Shown one piece after another: positions 49,804 through 62,605 of a stretch of 64,000 nucleotides of DNA. Below the pieces are notes generated by a model. It did not search any database. It was not told where the DNA came from and worked only from the letters and a program-made list of their open reading frames with translations. Made by a program: the position numbers and the translations under genes. How positions within the stretch are numbered: the first letter of the stretch is position 1; each line of letters opens with the position of its first letter. Source of the stretch: Bidens hawaiensis (Eukaryota; Streptophyta; Magnoliopsida; Asterales; Asteraceae); contig JAIQDT010003810.1 in the NCBI GenBank assembly GCA_021521415.1, positions 186,001 to 250,000 of the forward strand, read 5' to 3'.

Positions 49804-50426
49804 GTTTATTTAAAGTTTTGTTTCTAGTCGTTTTGATATTTTATAATGATTATTTTATTTTTTTAGCGTAATTTTATTTTAATTTAATACATATATATTA
49901 GTTTGTTGTTATATTTTTTAATATATCTTATTATATATAAGTATATCTTACTTATTATAATTTGAGAATCATTATTATATAGATATAAGTATCTATCTAA
50001 GTGAGTATATAATGTAGTTTTTTATCTTTCTATATGAAAAATTTGAAAGGATATGAATGAGATTTGTCTTTCTTCATATTTTGCTCTTGTTTTCGAATTT
50101 TGTTATTAGGCAAAAAGCTTATTGAAAATGAATTAGATTCTACTTATTTAGATTTTATTTATATTGAGTTATATTGGGTTTTATTAGTTGAAATGTTTAT
50201 GTTTTTTAGATTTTTAACGAACAAACATAAGCGAACACGGGCATGTTGATTTTTTTAAATGTACAAACATGAACACAAATATTTGTCTAATGAAAAAAGA
50301 GGCATTGATGTAGCTAACGATGGTGGGTAGTATTGGAAGTTAACCGACGATGGAGATGATAGACCAGCAACAAAGAACGTTTAAAGCAGATCAATTAAAT
50401 TAGGGTTTGATAATAAAAGTGTTTAT

Positions 50427-50700
50427 GAATAAATGAGATCTTATAAACTCATTTGAGGGCTATTAGAGTTTGGTAAGACATATAACCCGTGAAAATTATT
50501 CTTTGATAATAAAAGGGTTATTTCACAAATAAATGAGATGTTATAACCCGTTTAAGGGTTATCCGGGTTTGGTGAAACCCATGCCCCGTGAAAAGTATTG
50601 TTTGATTATGAAATAGTTTTACAAATAAATGAGATGTTATAACCCATTTAAAGACTATCCGCGTTTGGTGAGACCCATACTCGCGAATTCGGGTTAAATG
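50427..50700. repeat. Tandem repeat, about 100 bp, nearly three copies
   Basis: AATAAATGAGAT recurs at about 50429, 50529 and 50626. Each occurrence is followed by TTATAA-C-C, TTT-A-GG-TAT and GTTTGGT-A-AC, with spacing of 97-101 bp. The copies differ at many positions, so the array is old. Confidence 0.75.
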
Positions 50701-51954
50701 CATGAGAAGCCTCCATTTATAAATCAAGCAATCTGGTGGCTCTAGAGAATGAGGGGAACAACCTGAGAGCGACACATAAGATTTTATGGTAAGCAATTAT
50801 ATAGATAGTTAGATGCTGTCACATATTTAAAAACTAAATTTTCAAAGACTAAGGTTTTGTTATAAAAAAAAATAAATAAAAATATATTATATTTTAAATA
50901 AAAAGATAAACGACGAACAATCTTAAATTGTTGTGTTAAAGAGATATATGAAGACATGTATGTTAGGAAATAGTGACATGACATAACATCCACTTGGCAT
51001 TCTATGTGGAGTGCCTAGTTAGATGACACGTGGACAAAATTGTGTTGTTTTAATCGATTAGTTAGATTATGTAATTACTCTATAGTGTAATTACATGAGA
51101 AAAGATGCAATACAATAATTGCTTAACGTACAAGAATACAAGAATACTTATTTTTCATGAAATCGATCCATGAAATCACATCACAAGATCTCGAAATCGT
51201 CAATATATATCCAAGTAATCATAGGTTCACCGAAATAAACAATTTTGTCTTTGAGCGTCTCACGTACCTATCGTAATTGCATAACTATTCTACTTGATTC
51301 TCACAATCAGCACGTTAACTTCAATTGTATTTGATCCAAACCCTTAATTAAAACACGTCTTTTTCTGTAAACTTATCTTTTGTTTTACAAAAATTTATTG
51401 CATATTTTTATTTAATTAATGATTTTTTATTTCTTTTTTAGTTATTTTTTTCTTCCATCCAAAAAAAAATAGATATGTGATGAATAATGACCTCCTTGTT
51501 ATAATATTAGCTCTAACTATAACAAGATTATTAGGGTAATATGAGAACTTGAAGATAACAAAAAAAAGAAGAGAATAGGAAAATACATGATTCAGTAACT
51601 TTGTTGATGGTATATCTTTTTAGGTTACATGAGGTAGATATATATACAAAAGGAATTACTATTTAGGGGACATGAACATATAATTGGTGTTGAAAAAATT
51701 GTCATCCATCACATGGATATGTCTTACCGACACTTTTATAACACCCCTCAAATAATAAACGGCCAAAAAGGATACTTGAAAAGATAAAAGTTAAAGTCTA
51801 GAGCACTTGAATTTATAAAAAAAAAAAAAAACTTATAAAACCCGTTTAAGAAAACGAGTAAAAATTTGAACTTCAAAAATTGCATAAAATAGGAGGTACT
51901 AAAACTCACACTTTGCATCACATTAAAGGATGAAGAAATAAATAAACGTCTTAT

Positions 51955-52145
51955 AATTCCTGATTTGGCTGGGTGGTAAAGTTCTTGTCTTTAGAAAAAA
52001 AGACCATGGTTCAAATCTTGGGATAAGTTAGCTAACGATCAGCTTTACATTGGCTGTGTTTGGCTCGTTCACAAACCAAGTGGTTTTGAGCGACCTCGGG
52101 TCGCAAGATTTTTTAATAGTCTTTATCATCTAATTTTGCTCCTAA
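51955..52145 (+). mobile_element. tRNA-related SINE candidate
   Basis: TGGCTGGGTGGTAAAG fits the Pol III A box (TGGCNNNGTGG), and GGTTCAAATC, about 40 bp later, fits the B box. The spacing matches tRNA-derived SINEs. A cloverleaf is not intact, so it is not a tRNA gene. A weak TAATTC repeat may be the target-site duplication. The 3' boundary is uncertain. Confidence 0.5.
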
Positions 52146-52510
52146 AGTAATTCTGTTCCTAAAGAGTAACATAACATATTAACATAGTTTCAGGCTTTCA
52201 GCTAACAAAATTCAATGTAGTTTTTGCTTTATTCATGTATCTGTATCTAGCTTTTAATACATAAAAGATTTCATATTTTAACTTTATATTTTATGCATGA
52301 AGTTTAAAACGGCTAATATCACTAATTCAAACCGCATCTGACCCGAACATATGGCATAGTAAGCCGTATAAGGAATTATGACACCCATTCCAAAACCCAG
52401 TCTCAGATTTTGGGTATTCCCATCAAGTTCGAAGATCTTTTCCATCATGTAAAAAAGCCAAATTGGTAGTTGCCTTCCTGAAACAAGTCTCGCTAAAAGT
52501 TCGAATTGAG

Positions 52511-52763
52511 TTGGGATTAAACGAGCTTGAGCAAATATTAGAACTCATTTAATAAAGGTGCTCGAGCATGAGTTTCACATATCAATCTTGACTTTTAATA
52601 TACACACAAATATATGTACATAAATAAAATAATTATCTAGCTGAACCTAAGCCAAGCCAGAGCTTGGAAAACTACTTCTAAGTTCCAAACCTAACTCAAG
52701 CTTTAGAAATAGATCTCTAAATGTGCCAAGCCTAAGCTTAGGGTTTGGCTCGTTTAAACCCAT
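52511..52763. mobile_element. Diverged MITE (GAGCTTGAGC type)
   Basis: Inverted ends GGGATTAAACGAGC and GCTCGTTTAAACCC bracket the segment. No target-site duplication was found, so the limits are approximate. Confidence 0.45.
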
Positions 52764-52898
52764 ATAATAAAGCAATCACATCTATATATTACCTTTGTAA
52801 GGTATAAACCACAAGTTATGTATACACTAATATACTTCAAAATTTGACAACCATGACATACATACATACATACATACATAAATACACTAATGTACATA

Positions 52899-55800
52899 CT
52901 ATGAAACAAGAATCTGTACATTTTGTTGAGAGGATGAAAGAGATTCCCTATTGTGACTCTGTAAGAGGGATTCATGGGCAGAAGCGGAAGGCATGACTGG
53001 TCGAATGTTGCCTGGATTCAATGGAAACAAGAACTTGTAGTAACCGTCCATCATTGCATCAAGATTGCATGTCTCCGCAACATGCGGAATCTGTACCAAC
53101 CAAAACAAATGAACAAATGTCATATTTGTGCTTGAAATGCATTTTATTTCACCAACAAAAGTTATATACAAAGGCGTAAGGAAATTTAAAAAAATACCAC
53201 TGCAATCGCCTTTTATAGGCTTACGATTGGAGTTAGGTATAATCGCTAAATCGCCTTATGTGTCACATTTGAAGCAAAAAATATAATTTTTCATGTGGTT
53301 CTCCACTAATATTAGATTAACTGACTTTTATTTAATGTATTAAATATATATTTCTGCAACAATATTTAGTATATATAGAACTATGAATAGAATAACAAAA
53401 GGATAAAATATAATTTATGTTATACAGTAAAAACTCTATAAAATAATACACTTGGGACCACCAAAATTTATTAATTAAAAGAGTTATTAATTAATCGATA
53501 AATTAATAATTATTAATTTATATATGAATTAATATTTTATTAATTTATAGTAGAATACTTAGTTTACAAACACCTTTCAAGTTTCCACTTAATTATTGTA
53601 TACAATGCATGTATATCAAATGAACGGCCCAATTTGAAAAAAACCTTCAATCTCCCACCTTATTATGCTTCTTGTGTTCAATGTATCACTTTATGGACAT
53701 TAAAAATATTTTCTATATAAATACAAGATCAAAATAGGTTAACACAAACAAATCATACACACAACATGGCTTCCCATCTTAAAGGTGTGAAAAAAACAAC
53801 AATGACAGACGAGATTCGAAGAGCATTATGAGAGACGAGATTCAAGGGGAAATTGATTTCAACAAAAAACAAAAGACAATTGAGTCATTTTTCAAGAAAC
53901 CTTCATAAATCATTCATGTAATATGCTATACATAAGGAATTATTAATTTATATTTTATATGGGGTCTAAAGAAATTATCAAAAATGTATTATCTTATAAT
54001 TTTAGCGCATTATTAATTTAGCATCCTATCCCCGAGTCGGGACCGGCAAAAAATATTATCTTAGAGAGTTTATTAAATAATCGAGTATTAATTTATCGAG
54101 TTTCTACTGTATCTAAAAAAATATAATTAAAACTATATATAAATTAATCAATAACTGATAAATGAGCCGAGCTCAAGCTTGAAAACCGACTCACGAGCCA
54201 AGCTTGAGCTCTCGTAAGCTAAAACAAGCCGGGATCCGGGCTCGGCTCGTTCGCCCTTCTCATCTGTAACGAGCGTGCCGCTACAAGCTTATTTATTAGA
54301 TTAGAAGCTTATGGGGCGACATTATTGATCCTTCAATATGGGTTAAAACCTTGATGAGTTGAGTTTGAAAGGAGGTCGTTTCGATTATACAAATTTAAAA
54401 TCAAATAATCAAAGAACCAAAAATGATACATTATGAAAAACTGAAGGTATGGAAATAAAGTTTTCACTAAGGCATGCAAGGTGATGTTTTGTTTGTATAC
54501 CCAAAACAGGCTGTGTCGGTCAGAATGGATTTTAATAAAATGGTCATAACGGGTTTTGGCCAAAATAGGTTCAGATCATAATGGGTTAATTTGAAAAGGG
54601 TTCAACTTAATCATCCTTTTAACAGTAGCCAAATATCTAGTTGTACCCAAGAAACTCCATGAAAATTTCGAAAAATAAACCGAATGACATGTGAGAATCA
54701 CAACAAGATCGTAGGCAAAAAGGAGATACAAATTAAGAAAAAAACTGTGATTGGGTTCAAAGAAACGTCTTGCTTCCCGTGGATAGATTAATTTCTCTTA
54801 CTACTAATAAGCTAGCTGAACTGCATATACTAAACTCACTTACAAATTTTACCTTAAACTTAAGGCTAGATAGAGACACAGAGAGTGCTGGAAATTTTCA
54901 GCATAAAGACAATGCGATGACTGGGTCTAGCACCATCGGTGGATTCAACTTCGTCTTTGCCGACAGACATTACCATTGAAGTACTGAAGAATCTGGTAAT
55001 TCAATCGTAATGACTGTTTGCAAACACATAGTTGGGATTCACCAACGATACAAGGCACAACCTTCGCGGTGTCCATATGCTGAAAGCTCCTTCTAGCTCA
55101 TTTTGTTATGCATCTTAATCTAGCCTTAAGCATAGGTTCAAATATGTACGCGAGTTTAGTGTTTGAAGTTCAACTAGCTGCAACTCTTAGAAAGATGATT
55201 AAATAGAACCTTTTTTATGTCAACTCATTCTGACCTGAATCTACTTTGGTCGGAACCTGTTTTAACCCGAGCAAACGACCATTTTTAAATGAATTACTAT
55301 GACCCGACCGGCGACCTGCCACTTCAGAAGGATTTTCACATACCCTTCATGGGTTTATACAAAGCCATCCAATAAAGCAAGCACCAACAATCACATGTGT
55401 GTGTATTATTATTTAAAGAATAGATAATACTGAACTTATAAAAAAAATTAATTATCGTATTTGACACGTTAATTACATATAAAAAATGGAATAAGCGTGT
55501 ACCTGATAGATATCGCGCATGTAACCATGAAGATTTTGATATTCAACAACCTTCTTCTTTGTACATTTAAACATGACATTATATACAAGATCAAACCGAA
55601 TCAAAGTGGTGAATAAACACACATCTGCTAGCGTAAGCTTATCTCCACATAAGTACCGTGAACCTCTTAAATGATCATCGATCGTGTTTAAAGCACTAAA
55701 CAGCTCGTTTACAGCCGTGTCATACGCTTCCTGACTTTGTGCAAACCCGCACCTGCAAATCATTATCTAAATCTCATTCAATTACTTTGAAAGCACACTT

Positions 55801-57488
55801 CCGATCTTATATGATTAAAAGCTACCCGTCCTGCAACCTTAACTAAAGCTCACCCTACAATAAGCTAGTTTAATAAACGAGGTCGACCCAGAGCTTCACT
55901 TATTAAGCTCACGAGCCTATTATTTATATAACTTTTATTTAACATATTGAATATATGTACATAATAAAAATTATTATATGTAAAATTATGATAAAAATAA
56001 CTAAACAGCATATATGTTATATATAAAAATTAACATTATAAATATATAAAAACAATTATAAAAATATATAAATAAATTACATAATAAACGTGCCAAGCTC
56101 GATTCAAGCCAGAGCTCCGCTCGCTTTGACTTACGCCAGCTTGAGCTGAAGCTTGAATCAAGCTCTGCAAGTTTACTATACATTAGTAAATTACTTTATA
56201 CACATTTTTAGTTATTTATATGTATTTTTTTATTATAATTTTTATATGTAACATATGTATATTGTTTAGTTATTACTTTCATCATAATTTTACATATAAC
56301 AATTATCATTTAGAAAATATATATTTAATACACTAAATAAAAGTTATATAATTAACAAGCTCGTTCAAGCCCGCGAGCCTGCTCGAGCTCAATAAATGAG
56401 GCTTAGGATCGTTTATTAAACAAGTGTATGCTAGGCTTGGTTAGAGTTCTTAACGAGCCAACTTAGTTCATTTATATACACCCCTGTAATAAAAATTAAA
56501 ACTACTCACAAATCAAACCGAGTCCTGCCTCAGCTCGATTACACCCCTAGTATTCTAAAACCGCAAACCCAAACACACCTTAACAACTCTAGTCTCTACT
56601 TAACACTTACTACACAAATTATAAATTTATTTACCTGTAAACGCCATTATTAATACTCGGATAAATAATCCGATTCCACTCCTCAATCTGACCCTTAAGC
56701 TCGGGCGGCGAAAGATCCAAATCAGGATTCTTGGCCACCCGATTAAACCCGGAATTCAACAATTCAATAATATCATAACTCTCATTACACACAACCTCAT
56801 TCCTCTCCACATCCCACAGCATCGGAACGGTACACCTCCCATCGTACCCGCCCGAACGCCGCTTATAAACCTCCCTCACCGTTTTCGCTCCGTTAACCTT
56901 ATCCCGAGTCGGAATAAGCTTATCCTTAACCGGGATAAGTTTACCCCCCTGATCCTTAAACTCCCATGACCCATCTAACCCCGGAGACGCAATAGAGACG
57001 GGTATTGTGTCTTGGAGGCCTTTTAAGGCCCGGACGATGAGGGTGCGGTGGGCCCATGGGCATGGGAGTGCTGCGTAGAGGTGGAGGGTGGTGGGGTTGA
57101 GTTGGGTCGGGTCTGGGTTACGGAACTGGGAGATGGGTCGGGTGTAGGATCCGGATGGGTCGGATGGGGCGGACCCATTATTGTTAATTGGCAAACCATC
57201 CGGATGGGTCGGGGACATCATTAAGAGCCAGATGGTTTGCCAGGTGGAGCGGACGGTGGAGATGAGGAGTTGGGGTGGGAGTGATTTGCCCCAGATGAGC
57301 TTTGTGATGGATGTGATGAGTTGAGTTGGTGATGGGGATGTGTTGTTATTATTGTTAATTGACATTTTGGGTGTGGATCGACGGAGGGTTTTGGGTTTGA
57401 GGTTCAGTTGCCGGAAGCCGGTGAAGGTGACGATGGTGGTGGTGGTGGTGGTGGTCGGAGAGGTGAGGAGTGAGGTAACGGTGGCCAT
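52899..57488 (-). CDS. Glutathionyl-hydroquinone reductase (GST-like, ECM4 type)
   Basis: Three minus-strand exons (57488-56635, 55752-55503, 53090-52899) with GT-AG introns of 882 and 2412 bp encode 431 residues. The N terminus is Ser/Thr-rich and poor in acidic residues, consistent with a plastid transit peptide. The thioredoxin-fold domain carries the active-site motif CPWAHR with Cys143. Also typical are TVPMLWD, NESYDIIELLN, then the all-helical domain with SRYLCGDKLTLADVCLFTT and MRDIYQ, and finally IPHVAETCN, MDGYYKFLFPLNPG at the C-terminal end. The family reduces glutathionyl-hydroquinones, releasing GSH. All conserved blocks are in frame, so I expect a working enzyme. The Asn-run and Gln-rich C-terminal tail vary in the family. 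Intron 2 hosts a pogo-like element and intron 1 a MITE. Confidence 0.93.
53425..54109 (+). mobile_element. pogo-like (Emigrant type) Tc1/mariner element, 685 bp, in reductase intron 2
   Basis: The ends are CAGTAAAAACTCTATAAA and the inverted form TTTATCGAGTTTCTACTG, flanked by the dinucleotide TA at 53423-53424 and 54110-54111. End sequence and TA duplication match plant pogo-like elements of the Emigrant/Lemi1 type. Near 53766 a short frame (MASHLKGVKKTTMTDEI) resembles the start of a transposase gene and closes after about 20 codons; a further piece reads KKQKTIESFFKKP. It is a deletion derivative of an autonomous element, with no catalytic core. Confidence 0.85.
54140..54300. repeat. GAGCTTGAGC-type repeat fragment
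   Basis: Short words such as GAGCCGAGCTCAAGCTT and CGGGCTCGGCTCGTT mark a fragment of the common plant MITE family with GAGC-rich ends. Boundaries are not defined. Confidence 0.45.
55850..56487. mobile_element. MITE in reductase intron 1
   Basis: GAGCTT/AAGCTC-rich words occur at both sides and the right end reads TATACACCCCTGTAA, the inverted form of a TAGGGGTGTA-type hAT MITE end. It contains an internal inverted copy of a TATATGTAAAATTAT-like stretch (about 55975 and 56280). The left end is degraded. Confidence 0.5.
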
Positions 57489-57544
57489 GGTTTATCTGGT
57501 TCCACGAGCTCTTATTTTTGCCTACTTGTGGTTTGCTTTTAGAT

Positions 57545-58030
57545 ATTCACTTGTCGTGTTCGTCCGTTAAGCTTTTATTGTTAAACGGATCGTTCACGAA
57601 CACTTAACCGAACGAAAATTCATGTTCTTGCTCGTCCATTAAGGACTTGACCGTTTGTGTCCGTTCGTTAATTTTGTAAACGGACAAGCGAAAACTAGCA
57701 TACATTAATGGACAAACGAACACACGGACATTAATGGACACTGATGGACAAATGAACACTAACAGAGACTAATGAACATTAATGGACAAACATACGTACA
57801 TAAACGACTCTAATGAACAAACGGACATAGACGATTACATATTAATTTCATGAAGCATAATTATTATCGGACGTTCACGAACACTATTGAACAAACGCGG
57901 TATTTGTCCATTTTCATTCGTTAAGCTTACTGAACAAAAGTATTTTGGTTCATGTCCGGTTCGTTTATTAAACGAGCGGACATTAACGAACTCCTTGCCA
58001 GAAGGACGTTCGGTTCGTTTACAGCCCTAG
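57545..58030. mobile_element. GTTCG-family hAT MITE, 5' truncated, upstream of reductase
   Basis: It ends with the intact terminus CGGTTCGTTTACAGCCCTA and is filled with GTTCGTCCGTTAA and GGACAAACGAAC words. The left terminus is missing, and the sequence begins only about 55 bp upstream of the reductase ATG, so it contributes directly to that gene's promoter or 5' leader. Confidence 0.75.
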
Positions 58031-58534
58031 CGGTGGGGCTAGTTTTTTTTTCGAACTTATGATAATTTGTGGCGAAGCTTTGACAAAGACGTGAAATATG
58101 CCAAACTCAATACGTATAAAAAGATTACTTAGACTTGGTCAAATAAACAAAACAACACAATATTAGTATGTTATAGAACGAACGTTTAAAATGTTCATAA
58201 ACCTAAGTTTAGTCAACTTTTTTGTGTTCTTGTTAACTAAATTCAATTGAAATAAAATTTTGAAACTCCAACCAAAGTCGTTCTTTTCTTACGTTTTCAA
58301 CTATTAACCAAAAACTGAACTAACCCAATTTCAAACTGAATAACCGAACCGCTTCTAATCGAAGCTAGTCGGTTTTCAAAGATAGATGACACTATTAACT
58401 CTTTTACGAACACAAACTCCAACCACATGAAAACACTATAACCTTAGTTGTACAACAAGTATTTGGACAAGGCTTACATGCCCTTTTCGTAAGCTGAAAT
58501 ATAATATGACGACATCTGGAAAATCATCATTTTA
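58031..58534. other. Intergenic, nothing recognised
   Basis: AT-rich sequence between two MITEs with no recognisable coding or RNA feature. 58864-59427 on the other side of the PIF/Harbinger MITE is likewise empty apart from the UGT pseudogene's 3' flank. Confidence 0.4.
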
Positions 58535-58863
58535 GAGCATTCTCATCTCATCCTCTATAATTATGTATTTATGTGTGGGGGAGTTTGCAAATTATAGGAT
58601 GAAATTGTGAATGATTGTGAGTGTAAATTATAGGATGGAGATAGAAATGTAATGATTTTTTCTAAATTTGGGGAAACATTTGAGGAACATTGTTTGCCCT
58701 TATTTATTTTTTAATATTTGTTGGATTGTTTGTGAGTAGAGGAGAGAGAAAACTGTAATGATAAATGTATAAAAAAATATTATTTAATTGAACAGGAGAG
58801 AGAAATGTATTGTTTTTTAGTGTAATTATAGAGATAGGGATGGAGAATGGGTTGAGAATGCTC
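58535..58863. mobile_element. PIF/Harbinger (Tourist-like) MITE, 329 bp
   Basis: The ends are GAGCATTCTCATC and the inverted form TTGAGAATGCTC. TTA flanks both sides (58532-58534 and 58864-58866), the 3-bp target-site duplication of PIF/Harbinger. No coding capacity. Confidence 0.9.
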
Positions 58864-59427
58864 TTAGACAATGTTGTTTTGGGAAACTTATCTGAAATAC
58901 TGATTTAGTTGTATATTAATCAATGGTGGAATCTGCAGGTGAAATCTGGGATTCCCAACCTGTGGCGGACCTAAGAAGTTTCGAAGTGGGGACCTCCTCA
59001 TACACATTATACACACACATTAATGAGGGTTAGAAATTTCTTACAGTTTGCGTGTGAAAATGGTGTTTTTGATTTGGCATTGTTGTAGTCCTTGAGGTGA
59101 CTCTTTGATATTATGTAGCAATGTCGAATTGTCGATGCTCTTATACTAGATATATAATAATTACATAATATAACATGGCTAGCTTGCATATATAATAAAA
59201 CTAGTTTTTATCATAAATATAAACAACATCCAAAAAGCAATATCAACAATACCATGCTAAACCTCACTTTAATATAGTATCACACTACTTAAATACATTA
59301 AACATTTGTGGCAGGATTTTCTAGACAATAAACTGAACTTGTTAGCACTTAACAAGAGAATAGAGTGTTGTTGTTCGATGTAATATAGTTTCATAATAAC
59401 AACGCATATCACATTCGAAAACTGTCT

Positions 59428-60957
59428 TCATATGTCTTTAATCCATTCAATAAAATTGCTAAGATTTTTGTGTGAGCAACCTCCTTCTCTAACACTACTA
59501 GTAACCCTTTCTTTAATATCCAACGCCTTTTCTCTAAATGTTTTGTCACTGAGTAGCTCCTCCACCTTACTTGTTATTTCTCCTTGAGTCACGATACCTT
59601 CTTCATTGTTTAGTCATAACCCACTCTTCCAAATGTCACAAATGTAAGTCTCATTGTGAAACTGATCAGCGAAGTATGGCCAACACAAAAAAGGGACTCC
59701 ATTTGTGACACCTTCTGAAGTAGAGTTCCAACCACAATGACTCACGAAACATGCTATAGAAGGATGAGCCAGGACCTTTTGTTGTGGTGCCCAACTCACG
59801 ATTCTTCCACGAGAGCCTACTCTTTCCATATATCCATTCGGATAAGTAGTTGTAGTCTCCTTGGTCATACCCGGGCGCACAACCCACAAGAACGGTTTGT
59901 TGCTAAGTTCAAGACCAAGTGCAATTCTTCAAACTGAGTTTGGTTGAAAATAGTGAAGCTCCCAAACGCAACATAAATGACCGAACATGGTTTTTGTTGA
60001 TCTAGCCATGTTAAGCAGGCTATGTCCTCTTTCCAAAAGTGACCAGCTTGGTCTCGCGAGCAAAGGGCCTATTTGCAACAACTGCGGGTACAAACTAAAT
60101 GCTGCATCCTCCAACTCAGTAGTTGAGTTGCATATGAACCATTCTGCCAATCTAGAAGCCTCTTCAGCTTCTTTTACAAGTTGAAAGGCGGCTTCTATGG
60201 TAGCCACGTTCGTAAAGCACGCCCATGCGAGGTTCTTAGATTTTATAGGCGGCATGGTTTTTGACAGCCGGATTATCTGATCTTTTAGAGGCACGCCTAC
60301 ATAAATAGTTCAAAGAGATTTAAATTAACATCTTGGAGTCAAAGTATACTGAAGATGGCAACACACATGTTTATCTAATTAGTTTGAAAGTCTAGAAAAT
60401 AGCAGTTTATGTTGCATAAAGTGGTTCAATATAAGTGGGAAAAACTAGAAAATGTAACATATATATAATCAATCATACATGTCTGTCTAACCTTTATTGT
60501 TTATGATCCCATCATCAATGAGTTTCTGAAAGGACAACATGGGGACCAATATAGCAACTGAGGCAGGCCAGAAGGCTGCTACTCTAATTCCCATTTTCTT
60601 TGCAACTTTTAAGGCCCATCCCATGCAATCATCAGCAATAACACAAGTAATTTTACAACTCATGTCTTCTTTGTTAATTGTCTCTATTAGTTCTTCAAGC
60701 TTCTGTGGCATGGTTTGCAATATTGACAAGGACAACTTACCAATGTCACTCCTGTCCTCCCATATTTCTAACCCATCCGGGATCGAAACCATCTGCATTA
60801 GATCTCCAAAACCATCTTTGTCTAACCAATTGCTTGTCACGAGCTTGTGGTTAACCTCTGTGTTAACATAGGTAACCTTTACTCCTTGTGCGACTAGCTG
60901 TTGAGCAAGCTCTATTGTAGGAATTACATGGCCTTGTGCGGGATAAGGTATTACTAG
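59428..60957 (-). pseudogene. UGT83A: UDP-glycosyltransferase pseudogene (UGT83A-like)
   Basis: On the minus strand, sequence after the copia LTR reads VIPYPAQGHVIPTIELAQ, the N-terminal acceptor domain of a family 1 UGT, but the start codon is cut away. Exon 1 ends at 60492 (donor GTTAG) and exon 2 starts at 60296. The sugar-donor PSPG box is recognisable (WAPQQKVLAHPS, HCGWNST, NGVPFLCWPYFADQ). At least three lesions break it: a frameshift near 60054 after GPLLAR, a second near 59921 (TTG-CA where TTGGCA is expected), and a TGA at 59616-59614 after YICDIWKSGL. The frame then reopens to a natural end at 59428. Such enzymes glucosylate small hydrophobic acceptors. The closest family from memory is UGT83A1. 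With the severed start it cannot make an enzyme. Confidence 0.92.
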
Positions 60958-61839
60958 TGTTGGGTTTTATACAAGATTATCAAAGTTCAAGTTAACCATA
61001 TTTAACTAGAAAACGCAACGGAAGCTTAGATTTTAAAACTTGTTAATGAACATACCATTATGTTAAAACTAAAACCCGAAGCCAAGGATCAAAATTACAA
61101 GAACAAGATGCTCACAAAATGTAAATTGTACCTTCTTCTACCTTTAGAAGAACAAGTGGGTTGTTGAAGGGATGGTGGATGAATGACAAGCCTCCAAAGA
61201 AGAAGACCTCAAGAGTATGATACCCCAAGCTATTTGTGACAACACCAAGTTGTTTTGCTAGGATTTATGAACACAAAACAAGCTCACCAAGCTCTCTTTT
61301 TTTCTGCTGCTGCTGCCGTGAGTTTATTAGAGAGGAAGAGAGAGATATTGAAGCTTGAATACACTTGAAAGGATTCAAAAACAAGACACAAATGCATGTG
61401 TTGTGAATGGAGGTTTATCATGTGGTCAACTTAAGAAGACAAGGCTTTTGATTGGACCAAAAACCTCCACCCACATGGGGTGGACGGTTATTATTATTAT
61501 TATTTTTTTTTTGTTTTGTTTTAACCATTAAAACATCTCCATTCATTTTATAAAACTCATTTTTATAAAATGTACATACATTTATATAATTATTTAACCA
61601 ATTAAATAATTAATTTATATAAACAAATTATCCAGATAATTTATTTAAATCCTCAAGTGTGTTTGTTTAGAAAACCAATTTTCTAAACACGTAGTGTTCG
61701 GTATTCATTTAAATGATCAAATCATTAAAAGAATACATTTGGTGTCGTCTAGCTTGTTATTGGGTATGACCCGACTTGGATCAAACACAGTTAGCCACAT
61801 TAATATAAGTATGTGTCTCGGGCATACGTAATTCCAACA
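60958..61839 (-). mobile_element. 3' LTR of a Ty1-copia element, 882 bp
   Basis: The segment has TGTTGG...CCAACA ends. The purine-rich tract on the minus strand (AAGTGGGAGAT, 61840-61850) lies immediately before it, as expected for the polypurine tract next to a 3' LTR. The base pairs at 60953-60957 (ACTAG) would be the target-site duplication, but its partner lies outside the window. Confidence 0.9.
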
Positions 61840-61850
61840 ATCTCCCACTT

Positions 61851-62605
61851 GCACGAGATACATAGAAAATTAATGCAAGTGGTGAATACCGCCTAACAAC
61901 AGTTCACCACCCCTAATGTGTTTGACGAAGTGCCATTCAATAACATCATCCCTTCAAGTCCCTTACTTGATATGGTTTAGGTGAATCTATCATTATATCC
62001 CTTTGTTACTAGATGTCATGTTGGATCTAAGAGACATAGGCGATCATTCTCTTTACAATTCAACTTTATCAGGCCTTAGACATCTAAACTCTCAACACAT
62101 AAGAGGAACAAATTCCATCTTGACTGTATACGCCTCTCACTATCACTTTATACTCCACCTGAGCTCATCCTTATGTACCATCTTTTACGAATAGCGAAGG
62201 GCAGAGTCAAAGTGTAATACTTGGTGAAAATCAAGACCCAGTATACATCTCAGGTCTAAGGATAATATGAAATTCTCCTTTACTCAAAATTACTAATGAT
62301 CAGGTCCATTGACTCCATGTAGTAATATTGAGAGCGGGTCAGTCCAATATTCGTATCCCACAAATATCTATGAACCTTGGCAGCAAACCTATGCTCCATA
62401 TTCATTCCTTATGAATATCCACCAATCCTAGTTCATAATAGTCTTGCTTCATATTTGTTCCCACAAATGTGATCGACTACGGACTTTTAGAATAAGATAA
62501 CTTATTCATGGATTAAACATGCAAAATTAGAATTTAACTCAAGATTCCATAATCATATAAAAGAGTTAAATTACAAAAGTCTTTTAAACGTAAATACAAA
62601 ATAGA
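61851..62605 (-). other. Copia internal 3' untranslated segment
   Basis: About 750 bp between the end of pol and the polypurine tract holds no recognisable frame. It belongs to the retrotransposon's 3' leader-like region. A 63-codon frame at 62003-62194 on the plus strand looks incidental. Confidence 0.7.

Larger units (their letters stand above)
49009..52898. other. Intergenic region between G3BP-like and reductase genes
   Basis: No gene is recognised. The first few hundred bases must hold the G3BP-like promoter. The stretch then contains two Helitron-like termini (49453 and 49777), a GTTCG-family fragment (50205-50290), a roughly 100-bp tandem repeat (50427-50700), a tRNA-related SINE candidate (about 51955) and a diverged MITE (52511-52763). 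Confidence 0.5.

Noticed and set aside
50427..50700. Regular repeats considered as a CRISPR array
   Set aside because: Units are about 100 bp, diverged and directly adjacent without unique spacers, in a plant nuclear context.
51955..52030. tRNA gene
   Set aside because: A-box and B-box matches exist but the stems do not form a cloverleaf; a SINE head is more likely.
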